From contig NC_080043.1 in NCBI RefSeq assembly GCF_012489685.1, positions 57,992,289 to 58,056,288 of the forward strand: 64,000 nucleotides of DNA, written 5' to 3'. The notes beneath the pieces were generated by a model. That model was given only the letters and a program-made list of their open reading frames with translations, made no database searches and was not told the origin of the DNA. The position numbers and the translations under genes are program-made. The stretch's first letter is position 1. Each line of letters opens with the position of its first letter. Shown here one piece after another: positions 56,784 through 64,000 of the stretch. The stretch is from Lotus japonicus. Taxonomy: Eukaryota > Streptophyta > Magnoliopsida > Fabales > Fabaceae.

Positions 56784-56837
56784 AAGAGTACTCAAAACAT
56801 CTTGACCAAAAAAAAAAAAAAGAGTACTAAAAACATC
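56784..56837 (+). repeat. Micro-insertion 3 (TTGACC-A tail, plus strand)
   Basis: Direct repeats AAGAGTACTMAAAACATC (56784-56801 and 56820-56837, one mismatch) flank 18 bp that read TTGACC plus 12 A. Confidence 0.75.
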
Positions 56838-58896
56838 AAACATAAAAGGAGACTAAAAGCAGGGAGTGCCCAAGGTATAGCAAAGTCGTCCACGTATCAA
56901 TCTCAAAATTTCATAATAGCTGTTTGAACATTAACAATAACATGACAAGACTGCAGTTCCCAAGTGTCTGTGCTTAATTCATCAGTTGCAAGGTGGATAC
57001 AATAAAAGAACAATCATCATAAGTATGTGCAGAATGACTAGAAATTAAAGGGCATTCATTATCCTTATTCAAGTTGATTCTCCTTTTACTCGTATAGGAG
57101 TGGGGATCTACTTTACTCCTCTTATTATAAAGATTTTGAGATCCTATATATTCATACATTCCAACCTTGCTATTTTAGTTGCTTAAACACTATTCTGGTA
57201 GGTCTAAGCTGCCACATAAAATTTAAGCAACTATGCAGATTTCGCTCTAACCATGGTTTCTTATTTTACTTTTAGTTGGGTCTCATTATATCTCATATAT
57301 TGATATTATATCAAGTTCATGACATTATTCAAAGTCATGAATGAAAGATAAAATATAATTTTTTAGTTAAAAAGCAAGCAGAAACAAAATAAGCAAGCGC
57401 TGCTTAAATAAGAACGTTGCTAAAATTTAAATAATAAGAACTGTCATATCATATTGCTCCAATAGTTGCCTAAAATAAACAACGTTACTTAAGTGTTTCA
57501 ATTGAGTTAAACATGCATTGGAGATGCTCTTAGTGCCTTTAGCAATTCTGCAGCCTAGAATTTCTTTTTATGGTTCTTCAATGCGCTTTTGAATGTATTT
57601 TACCACTTAAACTAACTACCAACAGATTTGCCAGAGGATTCATAAGGATACATAAAGTATATATAGGGAAAGTGCCCACATTCTAGAAGGGAAAAAATAA
57701 AGTAGAATTCCAGCCTACACCAACAAATAAATGGTGTAATTAAACACGGGTAATTTGCTGTAAAATTAAAGACATAATTTGGCAACTATTTCACAGCTCA
57801 TTAGTGTTGTAATGTATTTCCTAGTTTACGCTAGAAAATTAAAAAATAAAAATAACAGGAGGTAAGTGATGTGTAATAACAACTAAAAGGAGACTTTGGT
57901 CTCTCCGGTTCAAGTTTATTTTGCAGCTTTATAATCATGTAAAAGAAAACTGAATTTGTCAATGCATTTTGTCCTTGCACGAAAAAGATGGCCGGAGAAG
58001 TCAATGATCTGGTGCCCTGTTTCTTTCTTTCTTTTTCTAAATTTCTCACAGATGATTCACCTTTTGTTTGGCTTAATGATCAACTAATCTCTTATCATCA
58101 AGTGGCTGTGACTGCTTTCAGATCAGATCACCAACTCTATACTAGGTTTGGGATTCTCTCTCTCTAAGGTATGACCATGTATATCCTCCACAAGAATCAT
58201 TCTATTCAAGAGGAACATCAATATTATGGTGGGGTCAAGTCAGCTCTCTAAGCAAACTTTCTCTTTTCTTTTTCTATGCATAAGAGGTGACCCTAAACTT
58301 TACTTCAAGGACAACATGAATTAATCACCTGTTTGTTCTCTGATCTGCATCTATTTGTGTGTATGTATAGACACACAATGACAATAAACATACATGAAAT
58401 ATTGATTTACATGGGCGGAAAGCTCCAAATATCTTCGGAGATGAGAAGGCGTGTATGGTATATCGATGCACACATATTTGAGTCTGTCTTACTTATTCTT
58501 TTTTAGGGTGAAACTTAAGCATGTGTGGATCTTATGCTAAAATAATTAATTAGCAAAATCTATATAGCCATATAGGCGATCATGTCCATTATGTGCCGTC
58601 CTAGCTTTTATTCATTATGATTCTTATATTTGTTCTACATATATATCTTCAACTACACGTGTGGGGGATTATGTGAAATGGAAGCAAATAACTTGGCTTG
58701 GTTACAAAACAAACTCGTATATACGTTTGATATACTGTGGCACCCTATGAATGACTCATGTGTGATGATTACCTTGTGAGTGAAGAAATTAAAATTAGAA
58801 AAGAAAAAAGACACGGCCATGCATGGAGTCAAAGACAAGACGACCATTATCAATCCCTCATGTCACTCTCCAAACCGTTTTCTACTAGACTCAGCA

Positions 58897-58903
58897 ACCA
58901 ACT
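58897..58903 (+). promoter_or_regulatory. Candidate secondary-wall MYB-responsive element
   Basis: ACCAACT fits the SMRE consensus ACC(A/T)A(A/C)(T/C) bound by MYB46/MYB83, about 180 bases upstream of the MYB start. A single 7-base match is weak by itself. Confidence 0.3.
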
Positions 58904-59018
58904 TCCTCTCTCTCACTTACCTATTTTGTAAGCAAACCCCACAACCATCACCATCATCATCATCTTCATTCATCATTCATTCCCTCCCCATGAAGCTTCT
59001 TTGTAATATTTCTCCCTC

Positions 59019-59037
59019 TATATATAATTATATAAAT
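59019..59037 (+). promoter_or_regulatory. TATA region of the MYB gene
   Basis: TATATATAA (59019-59027) and TATAAAT (59031-59037) lie 44-62 bases before the ATG at 59081, implying a short leader. Confidence 0.5.
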
Positions 59038-59080
59038 CCTTTTGTAATGAGGAACATTGGGGGCCCTAGCAGCTAGTACA

Positions 59081-60444
59081 ATGAGGAAGCCCGAGAACAA
59101 GAGCAAGGTTAGAAAGGGGTTGTGGTCACCAGAAGAAGATGAGAAGCTGACGAAGTACATGGTGAACAATGGACAAGGTTGTTGGAGCGATGTGGCAAGA
59201 AATGCTGGGTTGCAAAGGTGTGGGAAAAGTTGTCGGCTTCGATGGATCAATTACTTGAGGCCTGATCTTAAACGAGGTGCATTCTCACCCCAAGAACAGG
59301 ACCTCATCATCCATTTGCATTCCCTTCTTGGAAACAGGTCAATCAATTTTTCTAGTCCATATATCCCATATTTCTTAGTATTACCAAATTTAGATTTATG
59401 CATCATTAGCATTAACAACTCATCCACTAAGCTAGCACACATGCATATTTTCACATACACTGTAAAATCAAGTTATATCCTTGAAGCACCTATCCATTAC
59501 CTTTACCTGGCAATAAATTAAGAGCAATAAAGACTGACAGATGTGTCGTGTGTTCGAGGGCTGAAACCCTTTGTCTCCATTTGGTATCTCATTCTCTGTC
59601 CCACCAATTATAGGCGCTGCATATCTGTATTGGTCAAGGCTATTCATTAGCTTCCATGCAAAGCATTCCTTAGTTACGCCCACACACTATTTAAGATTAA
59701 CTTCTACTATAAGCAAATTGTCCTGACATTTTAATATGTTTTCACTTTATAAGATGGTCTCAAATAGCGGCACGCTTGCCAGGGCGAACTGACAATGAAA
59801 TCAAAAACTTTTGGAACTCCACAATCAAGAAAAGACTCAAGAACTTGTCAACAACCTCAACCTCACCAAATGCAAGCGAATCCACTTCTGAGCCTAACAA
59901 AGACCACAACATGGGAGGGTTTAATATTTCTGCACAACATCAATATGCAAGCTACATGCCCATGTTCAATTCATATCCATCATCACTATCAATGCAAACC
60001 ACCACAGTTCTCAACACCATGATTGAAGGGTTGCCTATGCTGGAGCATGGAATTATAAACATGCCACCTAATGGAGGATACTTCAACAGTACAGGACCAT
60101 GCTTCTCACAAAGTGGAGTAGTTGAAAATGACAATAATGGAGTGCTTGGGAGTGTAAATATTGGAGTAGAAGGGGATGTGTTTGTTCCTCCTCTAGAGAA
60201 TTATGTTAGAAATTCTTGTACTAACCATAACCTGATCAGAGTGGAGAGTATGCGCAAGAAAGAAACTAACAATAGTTACTTTGATGACATAAACAACAAT
60301 ATCCTTCATAATAATTGCCACAATAAGAAATCTGAAAATGGAGTAGAGAATTTATTTCAAGAACAGTTAACCATGGGAGAGTGGGACTTTGAGGAGTTGA
60401 TGAAAGATGTTTCTTCCTTTCCGTTTCTTGATTTTTCAACCTGA
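59081..60444 (+). CDS. MYB46: R2R3-MYB transcription factor, MYB46/MYB83 type
   Basis: Two exons, 59081-59337 and 59754-60444, with a GT-AG intron of 416 bases; 315 residues. R2 (about 12-60): [15 protein letters not shown], then [20 protein letters not shown], with the three regularly spaced Trp. R3 (about 66-115): [21 protein letters not shown], split by the intron, then [20 protein letters not shown], with the usual non-Trp first position. The next residues, [10 protein letters not shown], and the Glu-rich C-terminal end ([19 protein letters not shown]) are typical of the MYB46/MYB83 clade, nuclear activators of cellulose, xylan and lignin genes under NAC (SND1/VND) control. The ATG at 59081 is chosen because MRKPE is the family start. 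No defects seen; the only intact host gene recognised. MYB46 versus MYB83 cannot be decided here. Confidence 0.92.
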
Positions 60445-62313
60445 TCCAATCACAGTTCTCCTTTTCCTCTCCCCCCTCCCCCTTATAAGACCTTCTGGGG
60501 ATCCCAATTGCCAAGTTAAAACCTCCAGAAACTATGAACTTCTATAAAGAGTGATCTCCTTACACCTTGTAACATATTTTGGCCATTATACCAATTTACA
60601 AATTAACGAGTGCAAGTAGGTCAGAAATTAAAGTCCAACCTATATTCCTGGATATCCACAGATGATATCGTGTAATTAATCTTGCAAGTAAATTTGTGTA
60701 TTATCATGATATACACTGAAATTGTAGTTAATTACAATAATCTTTTATCTGTGAAAAGAAGCCTGAATAAATTTTTGACACATTATTTTCTTTGTTCAAC
60801 TCAATTTCTTGAGGATAGTATTTGTACTTGTTATTATATATCAAATTGTTAACCTGAATTAATAGGCTTTGTGAGTGTCCACCACATGTTTGGTGATGTA
60901 TAGTTAACCTAAATTAATAGGCTTTGTGTAGCATCTACCACTTGTTTGGTGATGTACCGGTACTCCATTTGTAACTAACTTATAAATATAAGATTTGTAG
61001 CCACGTGAAATAAGGTTTGAAATTTGAAAAAATCATAGTAAAATAGTTGGACAAAAATTAGCTGAAAATTATCGAAGGAAACTCCCTTCCCCAATCCCCA
61101 TTTTCAAGATTGAATTGAATGTGATTAGAGTCTAATAAATTTGATTGTCCTCTTAATATCTTGGAAGCAATCATATTTGCTTCGCTTATTCTTTATATAT
61201 ATACTTGGAGGACTAAATTAATCATTAAAGTAACTCCACTCGGATTAATTTTTGTTTTGCATGCCCAGTGATAATCATATATGGAAGTTAGTTATAAGCT
61301 AAATGGTTGAATTCTAAGAGTAATTATAACTTCAACTTTGATTTCAAGCGTTGAAATAGAACTAATAATAATTATTATTATTATTATATTGACAAATGAA
61401 ACACATGCCATTGAATACTAGATAATTATCAGGAAGTGAATGTAAAGCAACTTAATTTGAAATGACAAGTAATTAACAAGAAATGGGATCCAACAGACAC
61501 TACAAGAAAATTAGCATTTAGAGGTAGTGCTTTTTTTAATATGGAGGGGCTAACTAAGATACAGCACCAAGGTCATGACTTCACTAACATGAACATCATG
61601 TTTTATCCTAGTGCTTTTGAATTTTGATATCATTTCCCACCCATACTATATAATGTGTTTTTACATACAGATTATTTCGATTGGGAGTGGTAATTAATAC
61701 TTTGTCTCACCAGTCACCATAACCTGTAATTCTTTCATTTTTATTATTTTCAAAAAAACAGAATAGTAATAATATTCATAAAAAAATATATAATTAATGA
61801 AATAATTACCTCAATAAGAATGAGCACATCATAGAGAGGAAAAAAAACGAGAGCTTAAGTTTAAGTTAATTGTTCGCAGTATTAAACTTATATTTAAGTT
61901 AACTTAGAATAACAGATTTAATTAGCTTAATTATATACAAGTTTATTCGACTACAATAGATGTATTATGATTTATTTTCATAAACTACTTGAAGCAGTTT
62001 ATATAGTTTAATACATTATTATCTATTTTAAACCAGCTGAATGCTTTCTATTTTCATAAGTCTGCCAAATCACAAAATTGTATAAAAATCATTAGTTACA
62101 CAATAAAATTAAAAATGTTTAACAGTTATTTTAGTGATAACTACTTTTTTTTATTTCCCTTACCGACTTGCATGAAGAAAACAAGTTATTCCTCCAAGAC
62201 ATCCACTTGTTCTATTAAAGCATCAACTCTTCAGCAACTTGCAAGTTGCAACTAACCACAAAGTGAACCTAACATAAACATTTTCATCCAAAAATTTAGG
62301 AAGAGTTTGTTTA
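60445..62313. other. AT-rich 3' flank of the MYB gene
   Basis: No gene seen. It contains the 55-bp tandem duplication at 60848-60957, (TTA)n-like microsatellite sequence near 61365-61390, and long AT-rich stretches. Confidence 0.5.
60848..60957 (+). repeat. Tandem duplication, 55-bp period, two copies
   Basis: GTTAACCTRAATTAATAGGC starts at 60848 and 60903. Both copies continue through CACCAC/TACCAC and TTTGGTGATGTA with several differences, so the duplication is not recent. Confidence 0.8.
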
Positions 62314-62363
62314 AATTATAGGACCATATTGCTTAACCAAAAAAAAAATTATAGGACCATATT
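62314..62363 (+). repeat. Micro-insertion 4 with A-tail and 17-bp direct repeat
   Basis: AATTATAGGACCATATT occurs at 62314-62330 and 62347-62363, perfectly matched, around 16 bp reading GCTTAACC plus 8 A. Confidence 0.8.
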
Positions 62364-62368
62364 TCAAG

Positions 62369-62564
62369 TAGGGATGGCAATGGGTCCGAGACCCAGTAGG
62401 TACCCGCAAAAAATACCCACGATGGGTAGGGTAAAAACCCACTATATGGGTATGAGATTGGGTATGGGTAATTACCCGCAAAATTTAGTGGGTACATGTG
62501 CGGGTATGGGGACTATAGTACCCACCCCGCCTCATACCCGCACCCATTATATACATATAATATA

Positions 62565-62595
<31 letters not shown>

Positions 62596-63385
62596 ACTTA
62601 TATACCGTATACTTTTCTCTATAAATTTAAACAATACCTTTTGTTTGAAAAAAAAAACAATACCTTTAAAATTTTATTTAAACTTGTTGAGTGTTGACAT
62701 TTCAAATTTTATTATAAAGAGATAAAATATTAGAAACTGAAATTTTTTTAATTTAAAAGTATATCTTAAATTTAAATTTGGTTAGAAACCGAAAATCTTA
62801 ACTACTATGAGATTATTATAGGAAAAATATATTAATAAATCTGACTTTTGGTTGATATAATCATAGCCTAGAAATGAAAAAAAGATTAGTTTTAATTGAT
62901 TAGCAATTATCAAGAAACTTATTGGAAATTACCAACCTAAGATCATACATTTCCAACTTGCCACTAAATCTTTTCAACTTCTGATACAAACCCTATTTCA
63001 TTATCATCAGGCCGTTTCTTTCTCATACACTATTTCTTTCTCATACATGCGTTATATTATGTTATATTGTGAGACTAAGGTGTTGAATTTATACTTAATG
63101 TATTTCGATGATGTTTTGTATTTTTAATTAATGTGTTTCTATTTTATAATAGCAATCATGTTCTTTTTCATTGAAAAATGCAAATACGAAAAATTATATG
63201 TTATTTAAGTAAATTGCGGGTATTGGGTACGGGTACGGACATATATGTACCCATAGGGTACGGGGATGGGCACTGAAGTTGTTACCCACGCGGGTATGGG
63301 GACGGGTGCGGGTATGTTTTTAAAATGCGGGTATGGGGATGGGTACTATAGTACCCTACCCAAACTCTACTCATTGTCATCCCTA
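62369..63385. mobile_element. Non-autonomous hAT element with Ac-like ends
   Basis: 1,017 bp with 17-bp imperfect TIRs (TAGGGATGGCAATGGGT at 62369-62385; reverse complement of 63369-63385 is TAGGGATGACAATGAGT) and an 8-bp TSD with one mismatch (ATTTCAAG 62361-62368; ATTCCAAG 63386-63393). TAGGGATG is the same start as maize Ac. Subterminal regions (62380-62545 and 63215-63360) are packed with GGGTA/TACCC-type repeats, as expected for transposase binding. The interior is AT-rich with an (AT)n run (about 62562-62588) and no transposase. It contains a further micro-insertion at 62629-62667. Confidence 0.85.
62629..62667 (+). repeat. Micro-insertion 5 inside the hAT element
   Basis: AAACAATACCTTT at 62629-62641 and 62655-62667, perfectly matched, around 13 bp reading TGTTTG plus 7 A. 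Confidence 0.7.
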
Positions 63386-63565
63386 ATTCCAAGGAACAAT
63401 GTTTCCCGGAATCCTATTATCAGGAATTTTATTACTGCGTCAAATATTGAAAAACTATTTTGGTTAGGGTTTAATATTCTGATGCACATTGTTAAATTTA
63501 TTTAATAAAAAATTTTAAAAATAAAAAATATGTTAATTAAAATGAAGTGAAATAAAGCACCTGTT

Positions 63566-63860
63566 ACTGCGGTTATGTGTTAGCGGTAACAGCAGTTGAA
63601 CAGCTATATTGTGTGGCGAAGTAATAGATCAATTATTCAAGTTGTACGCAAAACATCAGTATTAGAACCCCTCTAATACAGGGATTCTACATGGAATCAC
63701 AGTATTAGGCCTTTTTTTTCTCCTCTTCTATTACTGCGGTTACATATGGAATCGCATTATCGATCAGAGCTCATCTAAACCAGCGATTCAACACAGGACC
63801 GCGGTATTAGAGCCCTATTTTTTGCTTTTCTTCTATAACGGCAGTTCAACACAGAACTGC
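63566..63860. repeat. Field of short degenerate palindromes
   Basis: 20-bp units at 63681, 63736, 63783 and 63841 share the pattern GCRRTTC-N6-GAAYYGC. The last, GCAGTTCAACACAGAACTGC, is a perfect stem. Units are 47-58 bases apart and most are followed by TATTAG. An earlier, weaker unit lies at 63571. Non-coding. Could be the subterminal region of a DNA transposon that extends beyond the window. Confidence 0.6.
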
Positions 63861-64000
63861 AATATTAGGTTTACTTTTTATTCCATCTTTCTTGTTAATA
63901 GGACTGCACAACTACATTTAGGAATCAGGATTCAATACACACATGATTTAATTATTTTTTAACCCATAACTAGAGCAAATAATTAACTCCGTCAAAAAAA

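Larger units (their letters stand above)
56186..58890. other. Intergenic AT-rich region upstream of the MYB gene
   Basis: No convincing gene. It holds three short insertions with A-tails and direct repeats (56487-56837). Small frames at 56974-58049 have no support. Confidence 0.5.

Noticed and set aside
56664..56837. A single MITE with T-rich and A-rich inverted ends
   Set aside because: The two ends look inverted, but each has its own flanking direct repeat, so two separate short insertions explain the sequence better.
59057..59521. Longer MYB start at 59057 and read-through past 59337
   Set aside because: 59057 is a TTG, not ATG, and the reading past 59337 enters the intron. The R3 repeat is completed only by splicing to 59754.

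Overview
This window is nuclear DNA of a flowering plant, most likely a papilionoid legume. The evidence is the spliced R2R3-MYB gene, tRNA-iMet primer sites, Sirevirus-type Copia elements with TCAGAAGTTCTGA-rich LTRs, very long Ty3/gypsy LTRs, an L1-type LINE, a Helitron and an Ac-like hAT element. There is no bacterial signal: no operons, Shine-Dalgarno sites, CRISPR arrays or rRNA. The legume assignment is an inference from repeat style, not a database match. I recognise only one intact host gene, a MYB46/MYB83-like transcription factor at 59081-60444. Nearly everything from 1 to 53129 is nested transposable elements, and many junctions can be resolved to the base by target-site duplications (TSDs).

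Layout. 1-1260: minus-strand Ty3/gypsy end (broken gag, primer site, LTR). 1526-10713: a decayed L1-type LINE with 13-bp TSDs, split by a 3.5-kb Mutator-like element (7032-10558, 38-bp TIRs, 9-bp TSD) that carries a broken plant-mobile-domain gene and clusters of a short palindrome. 11731-13921: the 3' end of a chromovirus-like Ty3/gypsy element and part of its LTR. 13922-29100: Sirevirus element S1 (LTR, gag-pol, third env-like ORF, small coiled-coil ORF), itself split by S2 (23778-28899, TSD TTCTT). S2 is a very young internal-deletion derivative with essentially identical LTRs.

29100-53129: three related ~4-kb Ty3/gypsy LTRs. LTR A (minus, with a gag remnant) and LTR C (minus) surround solo LTR B (plus, TSD AAAGT). 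LTR B was split by S3 (38474-50825, minus strand, TSD GGCAC), a young, nearly complete Sirevirus. S3's env-like gene carries a 230-bp tRNA-related insertion, and between that gene and the 3' LTR lies an oppositely oriented TATA-ORF-AATAAA unit. LTRs A and B each hold an open 158-codon frame of the same length.

53237-56185: a non-autonomous Helitron. 56186-59080: upstream region of the MYB gene with several micro-insertions that have A-tails and 13-18 bp TSDs. 59081-60444: the MYB gene, predicted to switch on secondary-wall programmes. 60445-64000: AT-rich flank with an Ac-like hAT element (62369-63385) and a field of short palindromes at the window end.

Inferred order of events: old LINE, gypsy and LTR C insertions; then the Mutator-like element, S1, LTR A and solo LTR B; then S3 (LTRs about 0.7% different) and S2 (LTRs differing only in repeat counts).
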